NCBI GenBank assembly: GCA_963281155.1
Contig: CAUJLY010000001.1
Location: 7,440,001-7,504,000, forward strand
Length of the DNA stretch: 64,000 bases
DNA from: Rhabditophanes sp. KR3021
Taxonomy: Eukaryota > Nematoda > Chromadorea > Rhabditida > Alloionematidae
Reading direction: 5' to 3'
Of this stretch, positions 12,384 through 27,874 are shown piece after piece. The notes under the pieces are model-generated. The model was given only the letters and a program-made list of their open reading frames with translations. It had not been told where the DNA came from and made no database searches. The translations under genes were made by a program, and so were the position numbers. Position 1 is the first letter of the stretch. Each line of letters opens with the position of its first letter.

Positions 12384-14016
12384 AATGAAATAAAATTTAA
12401 ATTCTGAAATAAAGGATATGTTAAGGACAGAATGAGATGTAAATTATTAAAAAATTGGTAAGCACGAATGTCTGTTTACAATAATAAATGTTGGGATAGA
12501 AGAGGGATGTCTCATTGCTTAGATAAAAAATGATAATACATGTGTTGGAAACATACCACTATTTGATCATGTCTGCTATGTAAGACAAGTTAATTGTGTA
12601 GTACAGCGTCCTCCTCTGGATAGACAATTTTAAATGTTGCGTAATACTTTTACCTTTGACTGTTGTTGTGATTAGGTATAAATACTCATACACATTTACC
12701 AGTCTAACACAAGATTCTATTTCACATATTTATTTCCATAATAATTATAGGCATCACCCTTGAAACTTTCTATTATTACCCTCTATCTCCAACCTACAAA
12801 GTTGAGAGATCTACGAGTATTACGTAAGAATCACTCATATAAACTTTGTAACCATACTTAACATTTAAGTTACTTATGCCTGTTTCATGTACTCTTTCGC
12901 TTAATAAAGACTTATTTTAACTACCTCGTCATATTGTTATCAGGTGCAACACCGGAGTAAATAACATAAATTTCGCTCTTTAATATTTCTTATACATATT
13001 ATAATTTGCAATGTATAACTTCCCATTGCATTACTTTTATATATCCAGTTGAAATCAGGCCAAAAAAGTGAGTATCATATTGAAGTTTGCTTCATGATTA
13101 ATCAATTCATTTAAATATTTCAGACTAATTTACGAAATTTCAGGTTTAACTATAAGGAAATGTAGTTTTTGGGAAAATGTCAATTGTATATAACTTAGAA
13201 TTTTCGCTGTTGAGATCAACTTATTTGCATTTGTGGGTATTTATTTTTTGAACAGCCTTACACTGTTTATTGTCTTTCCAAATCACGTGAGAGCAGTTCG
13301 GTTCGTCTATTAATTGTTTTAAAATAGCTCTATCACATCAAAATGTGCTCTATTTTGATACTAGTGCATAGCTAAATGCTTAAATAGCATTATAATTGCT
13401 GGATTACATAAGTTTGCTTAAGCAAAATGTGTACATTGCTATTTTTAAGGAATATTCATTTTTGATAATATTATCAGGTTTTGAAAAAACAATTTGTAGT
13501 TATCGCTCATATTCATAGATTACCCTGTCATTTGAACCAATCATTATGTATAACTAAGATATGTAGATTTGGAAAATAATCATTTACTTAGCATATTAGT
13601 CATTGTTTTGCTTCTTTCGCGTATTATTCAAACTTACCAAAAAGTAAGATTATATTACTCTATTATTATCAAATACATCTTTCACCAAAATCTATTCCCA
13701 TCTAGAGTGCCTGTATACATTTCTAGCTAATGAAAGGTATTTTATGATCGCCATCCTATGTTTTACCTTTATATGTCATCGTTTTTACTTATGTAACCGT
13801 TTTACGCTTTATTGTATTGTAACTTTATTAGGACACAACCACTGATATTTTCTATAGAAATATTAGTTTGTTGTGACCACGGCATTTGTAATTTGTTTAG
13901 ATCTGCCTCTTTTAAGAATGAAGTGTTTATTTTGACCTTATCTTGTTCTTTCCGATTGATATAGGCCAGCTGTAAACTTAAATATTTTTACTAACTAAAT
14001 GTTAATTTCAGTTGAA
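12384..14016. other. intergenic between divergent genes, no feature seen
   Basis: Spacer between the chromodomain gene (-) and the XMAP215 gene (+). No exon recognised. It should contain both promoters. Confidence 0.5.
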
Positions 14017-17000
14017 ATGGATGACCAATTAGATCTTATTGCGAAGATACCCGGGGATTTCGAAGGACAAATAACATCTAAAAAATGGCTGGAACGGAAA
14101 GAAGCACTGACTGGGCTCATAACCATGGCAAGCAAATATGATGAGTTAGACCCGAAAGCATCTTATCACAATTTGTGTGACACTCTTAAACAGGTAAGCT
14201 TATTTTTTCTAACATCTATTATAATAATCCTTTTAGATTTTGGCGAAGGATGCTAATATCAACGTCGTCGCAGAAGCAGGGAAACTTTTAGCACTTCTTG
14301 CAAAAGGATTGGGCCCAAAGTTCAAAGATTACGGGACACCATTTATTCCTGTGATCTTTGAAAAGCTGAAGGAAAAGAAAGCGATTTTGAGGGATGTTCT
14401 TGTGGAGGTTATCGACCTAATTGGTGTTCATTCGCCTCTTGAGCAAATAACGGAGGACATTGTCACGGCAATGGAGAAGCCAAACCCTGCTCAAAAAGGG
14501 CAAATTGATTTGTTCTTATCAAGATACCTCAGGAAATTCAAAGCTGCGACTGCACCCAAGAAACTGATTAAAGCGGTTTCCACTGTTTTAGTCAAGCACT
14601 GCAGTGATCCTGATGCTGAAGTCCGTGACGCGGCGATGAGGTGTTTGGGATGCATAATGTGTGTCATCGGAGAAAAAGATCTTACTAAGCTGGTGGGAGA
14701 TTTACACACTGATAATATGAAGTGGGGTAAAATTCAAGAATATAAGACAGAAATTTGTGATCTTATTGCTGCTGAGGCTCCTCCTCCAAAGCCAAAGAAG
14801 ACATCTAGTAAAAAGAAGAAAGAAGAAGTATCCAGCAGTGAAGAAGAGTCAGAGGAGGCAGAGGAAGAACACATTGAAATTGAGGTGGATCCATATACTC
14901 TCATGGAACCGTTTGACGTCCTTTCCAAACTGCCAAATGAATTCAATACCAATATTGAGTCGAAGAAATGGACTGAAAGGAAGGAAGCTTTAGACAGTTT
15001 GCTGAAACTATGTGTGGATAATCCGAGGTTGTGTCCGAAGTCAAACTATGCTGACATTGTTACGATCCTCAAGAAAGCACTCGAAAAGGATGCCAATATT
15101 AATGTTGCTGCTGTTGCGGTTAAATGCTTGAACGCCATTGCTAATGGGCTGCGTGTGAAGTTTGGACCTCTCGTGCCTTCTTTATCTGCCTCGATCTTTG
15201 ACAAATTCAAAGAAAAGAAACTTGTTTTGAGAGAACCACTTGTTGAGTTAATCGGGACAATCATCCTACACTGTGTCTCGATTGAGAGTCTCCAAGTAGA
15301 TGTATGTGCTGCTTTGGCCAAACCGAATCCTCAAATCAAAGCACAAACTGCTTTGGTCATCCAAAGGGCTCTAATCCCGATGAACGCCACGACTTTGCCA
15401 AAGAAGTTTGTAAAGGAAGTGTCGGTTGGTTTGGTCAAAATCACTGGCGAAGCTGATCCCGAAGCCAGAGATGCTGCTTGTGCTGCCTTGGGTTCAATTA
15501 TGAGGATAATTGGCGAAAAGGGTATCAACAATTTGGTTGGAGATGTCAGCAACGACAAAATCAAAATGGCGAAGATCAAGGAGGCTTGTGATGGGATGAT
15601 TGAGGTAAATGGCCCAGCTGCTGTAATTAATGCACAACCTGTGGCTAAGAGTGTCGTAAGTTTGACTTTCAATTAGCTTTTATTTTGTTTGAATTTATCT
15701 TGTCTTTTAGTCTGAAACAAACAAAGTTCCTGCCAAAAAAGCACTCGCTAAGAAAGTTCTCAAGACCAAAAAAGTGGTTACTGACACAGAAGAGTCAGAT
15801 GGTGAAGTAAGTTTTCACAATTATTTATTATTTACTTATTGTTTTATTTTAGCCTGGAAAACCTCTGCAGAAAACAGCGTCGAGTAAAAAGGTTGAGAAG
15901 GAAAATGATCCAAGCCAGGAGAAGAAGACTGGTGGGGGTAAAAGGTCGCTCCATCGACGATTGTGGTGGAAGAGGAGGAAAAGTGTGGTGAGGTTCATCT
16001 GGTAGAAACTTCCAACAAAAACCAGCGTTTTGTCGATGAAGCAAAGCTGAAGTTGCTCAAATGGAACTTTGAGATTCCTCAAGCTGAACATATCCAGCAA
16101 CTCCAAATGCTCATCAAGGAAGTAACGTCTCCGGAGTTGTTCTCCCAACTGTACAACAAAGACTTCAAAGTCCAGTTGAAAGGCGTAGAAGTATTGATGT
16201 CCCTCACAAACAGGGCATCAATCATCAACAACAGTGACTTGGTACTCAAGTGGATTACTCTACGTATCTTGGAGACAAACCCAACTGTTATGTTGAGAGT
16301 TCTTGAGCTGGCCAATTTCGTCATTGAATGTTACCTCGTCGAGAACAAACAGCTGAAAGACGTTGAATTGAACTCCTTTATGCCTTATCTCTTGCTGAAA
16401 ACAGGTGAAACCAAAGAACCGATCCGCAATGCCGTAAAGCAATTGGTGTTTGTTGTTGCTGAGTTGACGTCTCAAGCCAAAGTTTATCCTTTCTTAATTG
16501 ATGCACTAAAGACGAAGAATTCAAGGATGAAGTCTGAGTGCTTGATGATTATATCGGATTTTTTGGATTCCTCTTATGAAGAAATATCATCCCTGCCTGT
16601 TGTTTTCATTGCTTCCTTCAAAACAATTGCTACTGCCATCTCTGATCGTGACAATAATGTTCGGACATGTGCATTGAATTGCTTTGTTGCTGCTTATCGG
16701 ACAATTGGACAGGAGGTCTACAAATTGGCAGGAAAGTTATCTGATAAAGACAAAGGCTACCTTGATGAAAGAATCAAGAGAAGTGGCGTTGCTATGATCC
16801 CTAAAGTGGCAGGGCACGGTCTGCCAAAAATAACGAAACCCGTGGAAGTTCCTGTTGTTAAAAGATATGAAAATCCTAATGAAACATTGGACACGACTTC
16901 TTTTTCCTACAATACGAATGAAACTATGGATTACAAGCCGTCTAATCTATTGACCTCAGTGGCTGTTTCTGATGTCCATTATCGTGATATCGATATCGAC

Positions 17001-18515
17001 GAAGAGTTTCCTGATCTTCAAGCTCATGTAGAGGCAATTGAACCCTTTATTGAGTTTAATCGGGGAGACGCTACTTTTCCTGTTGTTGGTGAAAACAATC
17101 TCTCGACTACACTTGGAGTGAAGGCCAAAATTCAAATGGATCCAAACCAATACAAGAACGAGGTTCTTGCTCTCGACACCATTATAAGAAAAATCGGCAC
17201 TCAGGATCTGACATTTATTTTGGATAGCGTTACGGATATCTTTGAATTTGTGGGTGAAAACTCCAGAATACCACTTATTGTGATGCAAGCAAAGTCCGAC
17301 GAACTAATCAAAATGTTAGCTGATACTTTGACGTTCATTGCTGAAGAATACTACAAGAAAGAATTAGTAAATGAAGAGATAAGACATGTCACTAAAACCA
17401 CATGCAACACTATTGTTCGTATCTTGAATCAACAAGCGATGGTTGAATTCTTGGAGGTTGGCACGCTAGACTACTTTATTGAAAAAGTCTTGTCACTTGT
17501 TGCTCAACAACAACTTACTGGCGTTGAGGATTTCAAAAACTCAATCGTTCCTAGTTTGAACCAATCTATTGTCAAGATAACTGACAACTGCAACTACAAT
17601 TCTGTTATGGAGGCTTTGGCATGCACGATGTCGAGGCATAGTGATGGCCAAAGTGTTGACAAGGTGTTTACTTTGTCAAGGAAATGCATGGAAAAACTAT
17701 TGGGCATGACTGGTAAGAAAAAGGACGAGATAGACATGGACCGGTGCATTAACTCTCTGAGCTTAATTTATAAGCTATTCCAAGACACGACTTCGAACCA
17801 ATTTAAAACTCAATTTCATGCTATCAAGAACCACATTCAAAAACTGGTTATTGTTGATAGAGCCAAGGTTAAAGAAGCTGTTGAGATGCATCGTAGTGAT
17901 GCAAGTGACAAGATTTGGTCTTACGCCCGTAAGTGTGTGGAAAAATCAGGTGCTGGTTGCAACCAAGAACTGACTCATATGCTCCAGGAGTTCCATAGTA
18001 TGGCTGCTGTGGAAATAATTAAGAAGGTTTCGGCTGCCCCTGTGATTGGTATTGTATGGGATGCCTTTTGGGAGAGTGGGAAAGCATTGGACCCCAGCAT
18101 CTTGACTAATGTTATTGGAAACATAGAGAGGACAAACCCGTATATTCTTGACTCCTTGCAGCCTAAAATTGTTGAAGCTAAATCAATCCTCAAGCCTGGT
18201 TGTGGTAAGAAATGGACTGATGATATCTATCTAAAGAGTGCTATTATCTTAAAAGGTGACCGTCTAAAGTCCTTATTAGATAGATACAATCAAGCAACAC
18301 AAAATCTGGAGGCAGTGAAAGTTATAGCAGTTCCTCCCCGCGCTCAGCCAATTCCATTGTCAGGAATTGGAAACAATAGCAGACAAACAATGGCTTATGA
18401 TGCATTTAAATCACCAGCTGCTGAATCTACTCCGGTCATTAAAAAGCCTAAGAGACTTACTACTTTCGATCGTATGGCAATTCAAGAACAACTAAATGCA
18501 ATCCGCAAGCATTAA
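14017..18515 (+). CDS. zyg-9: XMAP215/ch-TOG family microtubule polymerase (ZYG-9-like)
   Basis: Binds tubulin through TOG domains and speeds microtubule plus-end growth; ZYG-9 is needed for spindle assembly and pronuclear migration. Exons 14017-14193, 14237-15655, 15711-15806 and 15853-18515 (about 1450 residues, like ZYG-9). The TOG arrays are recognisable by the repeated pattern W-x-E-R-K-E-A-L and KDANINV: TOG1 from the start, TOG2 from about 14911 after a Lys/Glu-rich linker, TOG3 from about 16030 (VDEAKLKLLKWNFEIPQ, DRDNNVRTCALNCFVAAY). A helical C-terminal region follows. The start is five bases behind atttcag. Near 15934-15943 (five G, then four A) the frame moves by one base between the basic linker KKTGGG and VAPSTIVVEEEE; both sides look coding, so one missing base is likely. 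The next gene starts 304 bases downstream on the same strand. Confidence 0.93.
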
Positions 18516-18819
18516 TTATAAATATATGTAACTAATTTTAACAGCTTTATATAAGTATCTTTCAAAACTCAATAAACACTTTATATGCATTGTTGTTATT
18601 TATTAATTTAACTCCATCTAAAATATAATTTACATTCTTTAATAATTTTAGACGCAAACATTTTATTCAACAAATTCACCCAACTAAGCATCTCTATTCC
18701 ACTCCAAATCTTAAACAGATTGTCCACCATACACTTGGAAAAAAGAACCTTTGAATATTTAAATTTTTTGAATCACCCTAAACTTATATTTCAAGTTTAC
18801 TTATTGCTAAACCGTCACG

Positions 18820-19425
18820 ATGAAAGCCAAGAACGGAGTCAAAACAACAGATCGAATTGCTAAATATCGCGACAGGGATATAAAGCCTAAGAACGACGAG
18901 CTATTCTGGGATGCTAAGAAGGATGAAGAGACAGACGGTGAGGAGCCTGAAGAAATGACCTTTAAAGGGTTTACAAAGCGCGATAAAGTTGATAAAGGGC
19001 CTAAATTGTCCTCTAAGGCTAAGAAAGCATTGAGAGAGGAAGAAGCTAGCGAGCTCAATTTTGAAGATGATGTCTTGCCTGATGATATGGAAGAAGATGG
19101 TGGTGATGTAGAGAACATCAAATCAAATGTCCTGACAAATGATGATAGCGATGAGGAAGACGTTGACCTGTTTGCTGAGTGTGGGCCTGCTGAAGCTGAT
19201 TCTGATGCTGAGGAGGATTCTGGTGATGAGGAGGATGGGGAAGGTAAACCAAGTAGATCATATCCTTCTGCTAACAATGGCCATAATGACAAAGGAAAGT
19301 CAAGCACCGGGAACTTCAAACAACAAATGCTTTACAGAAAAAGAACCTTCGATACTATTACTACAGACATTGGCAAGCAAAATAGATATATAAGAAGTGC
19401 CAAAAGAGTTACAAACAAATTTTAA
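18820..19425 (+). CDS. acidic, probably nuclear protein, unidentified
   Basis: Single exon, 201 residues. The N-terminal third is basic (MKAKNGVKTTDRIAKYRDRD, then KGFTKRDKVDKG and SKAKKALREEE), the middle is strongly acidic with runs of Asp, Glu and Ser, and the C-terminus is basic (QQMLYRKRTFDTI, RYIRSAKRVTNKF). This charge layout is common in nucleolar and ribosome-biogenesis proteins, but I do not recognise the family and assign no function. It lies 304 bases after the XMAP215 stop on the same strand, close enough for a nematode operon, though I see no clear SL2-type signal. The codon usage and open frame look real. Its end faces the AMPK alpha 3' end. Confidence 0.75.
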   Translation: MKAKNGVKTTDRIAKYRDRDIKPKNDELFWDAKKDEETDGEEPEEMTFKGFTKRDKVDKGPKLSSKAKKALREEEASELNFEDDVLPDDMEEDGGDVENIKSNVLTNDDSDEEDVDLFAECGPAEADSDAEEDSGDEEDGEGKPSRSYPSANNGHNDKGKSSTGNFKQQMLYRKRTFDTITTDIGKQNRYIRSAKRVTNKF

Positions 19426-19692
19426 TTCTTTGAATGGTAAGATTAGAATGTTGGCTGAATCCTTTACTTTTCTCGTTAAATTGTTATAATATGTTGTTTA
19501 TTTTAATTAGAACTTAATAAAAGTTATTTTTTTGAATGTGTGTGTCTTTATTAAAAACAATTTACTTGCTAAACTTTTATTTAAAACCCATTTTAATTCA
19601 TGCAAAAATACAATACTTCTTTGTAATAAAATTATAATATTCAAAAGCACCGCAATATTTTGTTTAAAAACCAAATAATATCAGTTTATGAT

Positions 19693-23384
<3,692 letters not shown>

Positions 23385-24275
23385 TATTTTTATTTAATAG
23401 ATTCTTGCTTAATGTATTTTTTGTTTATGCACCGTTATTAGTTTATTATTAGATAAAATGATTGAAGGATCATATAATTTGTTGTATATTCAACTAAAAA
23501 ATGATTTTATTATAAATTAGATGAGGAAATGTTTTATGACATGTTGACAAAATCAAGCAAGGGTTAATGTATGCCTTGAAAGATGCATTAATTCATAAAA
23601 AAGAATAAATAGAATAAAAATCAAATACAAAAAACCCGTGTCTTCACATCAAACAAAAAGGTAACTGAGCATACAATCCTCAAAAATAACAGAATTATAT
23701 TTAGAAGCAAAAGAGAGAGTTAATATTACGTCATATTATCATCATCAAGTCTTTTGTATGGTGTGTGCTGGAGAATAAAGAATAGTTAACAAAAACTGAA
23801 GCACAAATACGAATCATTTAAAAATGAGGTCAGTATGTGAATGATTCTGATAGAAGATACTGAAAAAACACGTAGAATTTATTTGTTGTAAACATTTGGT
23901 CAAAAGGCATGCTTTATATGGGACTGCAGAAAAATTGTTGAGGAGGATTGAATTAAATATTATTATTATTTTGTAATGTTTATAAACTTAAGCATAGACT
24001 TTTTGTATATGTTTGATACTTTTGTTAAAATGAAAACCATTTAAAAACTTGTTAATTTATTCACGTTTATACTTTGCTTCTTAAGCTGATGATAACAAAA
24101 AAGAAGTTTGTGATGATTGAGTTGTTTTATTATGTTGAGTTTATTTAACACAAATGAGACGATTATTATATTGAACTACTTATATACGTGTGAATGCACA
24201 AAAATGGTATGCTGATCTTTTAAAATAAATAAAGTTATTTTTATTTCCCTTATCAAATATTTCCTTAAACAATAT
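23385..24275. other. intergenic, no feature seen
   Basis: Spacer between the divergent AMPK alpha gene and the accessory cluster. No coding or RNA feature recognised. Confidence 0.5.
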
Positions 24276-24932
24276 TATCAAGAGAAACTGTATGACCCAT
24301 ATAATAACCTTCAAAGTTTGGTGTGGATAAGATCATAAATGGTTGGTTGTTGATACATTGGATGCTATCAATTTTGCAACGTTAAAAATATAATCGTCAA
24401 CATGTATTGTTTTACGTAACGAGAGTATGCATTGTATCTGAATAAATTTTTCCAAGAGTAAAAATGTTCTATTTAAGACATAAATGGAGCCAAGCTTAAT
24501 TAAACATCAATCAAACACCATTTCATCATTAATTATTTGTCTAACTCATATTTAGTCTGTTTTTGATTATAGTTTTGGTTAACCACCTAAGAACTTACAA
24601 AGATTAATAACATGGCCCCACCAAATAACAACGTAAGCTGAAAATGAAATCATATTAAATAAGAAACTTTTTACATTGTTATTGATGGCAGTCGTAATGG
24701 TGTAACTCCCAAGAATATCATTAAAGAGAACAGCTTACTGAATCGCAATTTCTCCAAGATTACAACTGATTTAAATGAAACAATGGATGGTCAAATAGAA
24801 AAAGTACATATCGCTCTAAAAGAAAAGATGATTATTTGTGGGGAGCAATTTAGAGACATGACTAATGAAAACAAGGCAATGAAAGAACTTCTCAATCAGA
24901 CAGAATTCGTTTCGACTGATTTGGAAAGATAA
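24276..24932 (+). repeat. left copy of a tandem gene-plus-promoter duplication
   Basis: This block and 26138-26900 can be aligned by eye through upstream DNA, first exon, intron and the start of exon 2. Shared stretches include atcaagagaaact, ttggatgctatcaattt, attgttttacgta, gtttaagacataa and the first-exon core aataacaacgtaagct. Upstream similarity over about 330 bases points to a duplication that carried the promoter. Confidence 0.7.
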
Positions 24933-25380
24933 CTCATAATCCCAAAAGAATATGTTGATTAACAAAGGGAAAGAGAACTTGATGAACCAAAAATTTGGAT
25001 TAAGCATTGAACGAATAAACCTTGAACTGGTTCGAACAGTTCAAAAACTCCAACACTGTACTAATGCATTTATGAATATTGTCCAAAATGCTGGCGCTGA
25101 AATAGTTTCACTTGTTGCTCCAAAAAAATCGTTCAAAATCAACAAAGAGCTCAACATTCACTATTTAAGAGTAAATGATGACCTCCATGAACAATCGGGC
25201 TTAAGGATAAATAACTTTCATCTATTACAAAAGGAAATCAGTAAAACAGTGATTTTCGTCAGAGATGCATGCAAATCGGATCTGAGAGACGTTTTGGAAA
25301 GGTCTCAGAGTACTAAAAAAGTCAAGTTTTTGTTTCTCATTTTGACCATTTTTTCGATGTCTACGGGCAGGGCCAAGTAA
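24612..25380 (+). pseudogene. decayed paralogue of the coiled-coil gene at 26494
   Basis: Exon 1 (24612-24632, MAPPNNN) has a good donor. The aligned acceptor is tttttac instead of tttttag at 24674, so it is destroyed; the alternative cag at 24691 would give an immediate stop. The homologous exon 2 stays open from 24675 (IVIDGSRNG, ENSLLNRNFSKI) to a TAA at 24930. A second open frame, 24952-25380 (142 codons counted from a TTG; first ATG inside), has helical composition (IERINLELVRTVQKLQ) but no similarity I can see to the intact copy. I read the locus as a pseudogene. It could instead be two short expressed exons of a rearranged gene; transcript data would tell. Confidence 0.55.
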
Positions 25381-26137
25381 AAGTCAAACATTTAAAATCC
25401 TGCCATGCCGACGGTATTGTAATTATTCGAAAAAGGACAAAAATAAGGTAGTTTACCATAAAAATATTTTGATTTTTCTCATTTTTGAAGGTGCAAGGAG
25501 TATTATCAGTGAAAATGGCATGTGCGTCACAAAAATATCTCCCGATGTGGTTCCTAAACAGCCGACACTTTTCAGCATCGAAAAGAGAATATAAAAGTAT
25601 AAGGCAAGTCTTTTTCTGGAAGTTTTTATTTTAGAGGCACAATTCACAGTAGGCTGATGTTCCATATGATAATCAACAATTTTTTTTAAAATAAGGGAAA
25701 ATCAAAGAGTTGATATGCTCAAAGTTATACTTATTAGAAAGGGCATTAAAAACTGTAGTAAACGCGGCAAAGCCGTGTATGTGACTAGCTAAGTAAATAA
25801 GTAATAGCCTAATAACTTATACACTAATAAAATGTGAGACGATAGTTTAATTTATGTTGTAATAATAACAAGTATTTATTTGATCCGATATCTTCGTTTT
25901 TTAATTTGTTGAATAAAATTACATTTTTAAAAAATCATCGTGCGTTTCTGTATATTATCCAAACGTATTATAATCTGATACTTTCAATTTCTAAAGCCTA
26001 TGCATCATTTAATTTCCTGGATAAAATAGTTTTTACTTTAGAAATCTACCTGTGCAGAAAACATTGCCATGAAAGAAAAAAATGAACAATTTCTTGGATG
26101 TCCATGGATCGTTTTACTATAATCAGATTTCATTTTA
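25381..26137. other. spacer with a GC-rich hairpin
   Basis: No gene seen. At 25762-25778 a 7-bp, GC-rich stem (ACGCGGC / GCCGTGT, one G-U pair) closes an AAA loop, unusual in this AT-rich setting. No T-run follows, so a terminator is unlikely. Confidence 0.4.
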
Positions 26138-26900
26138 CTATCAAGAGAAACTATTTGACTATATTATCTCCTTCGAAGTTTGGTAAGACTTTTAATGGTT
26201 AATTGTCGATTATTGGATGCTATCAATTTCGCAATGATAAATGAAAAATTATAATTATCAACCTACATATTGTTTTACGTAGCAAGAGTACCTTAATAGT
26301 TTTGTCCCACGAGTAAACAATTTCTGTTTAAGACATAATTGGAGACAGTATAACTTAAGCACATTTAAACACTACTCATTATAATTGTTAATTACCTTTC
26401 TTGCTCTTGTGTTTTACTCATTTATTTGATGACTTATATTTAATCTGTTTGTTAATATTATAGGCTTCCTAAACTACTAAGGGCTTTGTGAAGATGAATA
26501 ACAACGTAAGCTTAAAACAAATTTAAACTAAATTTTTGAATTTTTAGATTGTCAATGGAATAGACGATAGTGGACCCATTTGCAAGAAAATGAAGACTGG
26601 AGATTTGGATATATTCAGTCAAGAAAATAGATCATTGAAGCGTACTCTCTCTCAAAGCTCTACTTTTTTGGATGAAAGAATTGGTCGACAAACCGAGTAT
26701 GATCAAATGGAAAGAGAACTCAAATCTGTAAAGGAGCAGTTAGTCCTACTCGGTGATGAACTTAGAGTTATGGGCAATGAAAATGAATCCAAGAAAAGAC
26801 AGAATGAAAAGTTAGTTATCGAATTGGAGCAAAAGGAAAAAGAAATAGATGAACTAAAATCTTATTACATTTGCATGATCGATTCAGAACAAGCTACGAA
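26138..26900 (+). repeat. right copy of the tandem gene-plus-promoter duplication
   Basis: Aligns by eye with 24276-24932, including about 350 bases of upstream DNA and the small first exon. It is the copy with an intact splice acceptor. The conserved non-coding blocks are candidate regulatory elements. Confidence 0.65.
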
Positions 26901-27432
26901 CGAACAATTAGTTGATCAAAATGATATACTTTATGAAATTATTGAAATATTAGATGCAGGTAGAAAAGAGACTTCTAATGCCAACCAAACCGTTGACAAC
27001 AAAATTGCTATTCTTCGTAAACAAAGCCTTGACAATCAAGTTGTTACTCCTGTTATACCAAAAGTGAACGATCCAAAAATTCCCGTGGTTGTTTCAAAAG
27101 TTATCAATCAAATTGTTACTCCTGTTGGACCAAAAGCAAACGATCCAAAAACTCCCGTGGTTGTTTCAAAAGTTGTCAATCAAGTTGTTACTCCTGCCAT
27201 ACAGAAAATTACTCTTCAAAATATACCTTCAGTTGTTTCACAAGTAGGTGTGAATGTTTCTCAAATGCAACCTATCTTTACTGATAAGTCTACGGATTCT
27301 CACCTCGAGTCAAGTCAGTCAAGAATTGCACTCAGATTGCGATCATCTGATAATCCCAAACCAAAAGCACTTTCTAAGTTAAAGACTCCAAAACACAACA
27401 CCCCTGAAGATTTGCCTGAGAAACGCGATTGA
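26494..27432 (+). CDS. coiled-coil protein with 24-residue repeats
   Basis: Exon 1 is only 12 nt (26494-26505, MNNN), then a 42-nt intron and exon 2 at 26548-27432; about 298 residues. Residues 60-130 form a coiled coil rich in Glu, Lys and Leu (QMERELKSVKEQLVLLGDEL, EKLVIELEQKEKEIDELK). A Val/Pro-rich region follows with a 24-residue tandem repeat (VTPVIPKVNDPKIPVVVSKV), then a Ser/Lys/Pro-rich tail. No enzymatic domain. I do not recognise a family. The intact member of a duplicated pair, it opens a same-strand cluster of accessory genes. The tiny first exon recurs in neighbours and suggests common descent or a shared promoter layout. Confidence 0.72.
27034..27212 (+). repeat. 72-nt tandem repeat, about 2.5 copies, coding
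   Basis: Period fixed by aatcaa[ga]tt at 27034, 27106 and 27178. It encodes the Val/Pro-rich 24-residue unit of the coiled-coil protein. Copies one and two are nearly identical; the third is partial and diverged. Confidence 0.8.
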
Positions 27433-27874
27433 TTTTCGAAATTGATGACATCCACCGAATGATGAGCGTCACCTACAACATATTTACCGTCGAGGAAATC
27501 GCCAAAGACTAGATTCAACTTAGGAGAAACGCCGGTCAAACAATTGTATATTTCCTCGCTAAGAAAAAGTAATTAATCCTTCACTCTCATAATATTTGTA
27601 TACAATGTTTATTTTTCATTTATTATCGTCACCTGTTTAAATTTATACCACTCTATTTACAATAATAAATAAATGTACCGGTACCATTCATTTTTGAATC
27701 TGTATTTGATTACATCTTTGTGAGCTCTAAAAATGAATGTATTATTTTAAAAAGAGGTCCTTTATTGCAAATAGTCTTAGATAAGTATCTACATTTGATA
27801 GCATATTAATCATCATTATTTAAATACATATTGTAAAGTAGCAAAGCTGTTTTTTATAAAAGTTATTTAGTCAA
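27433..27874. other. intergenic, 3' flank
   Basis: Contains possible polyadenylation signals (aataaa near 27664). No gene recognised. Confidence 0.45.

Noticed and set aside
15046..15672. Minus-strand frames of 91 and 113 codons
   Set aside because: They lie opposite the TOG2 domain of the XMAP215 gene, which is clearly coding on the plus strand.
15937..15976. A 40-nt intron as explanation for the XMAP215 frame change
   Set aside because: The candidate acceptor has no pyrimidine-rich tail and the sequence inside is coding-like on both sides.
18807..19319. Minus-strand frame of 170 codons, Ser-rich
   Set aside because: Mirror of the acidic Asp/Glu-rich gene on the plus strand; GAN codons read as TCN in reverse.
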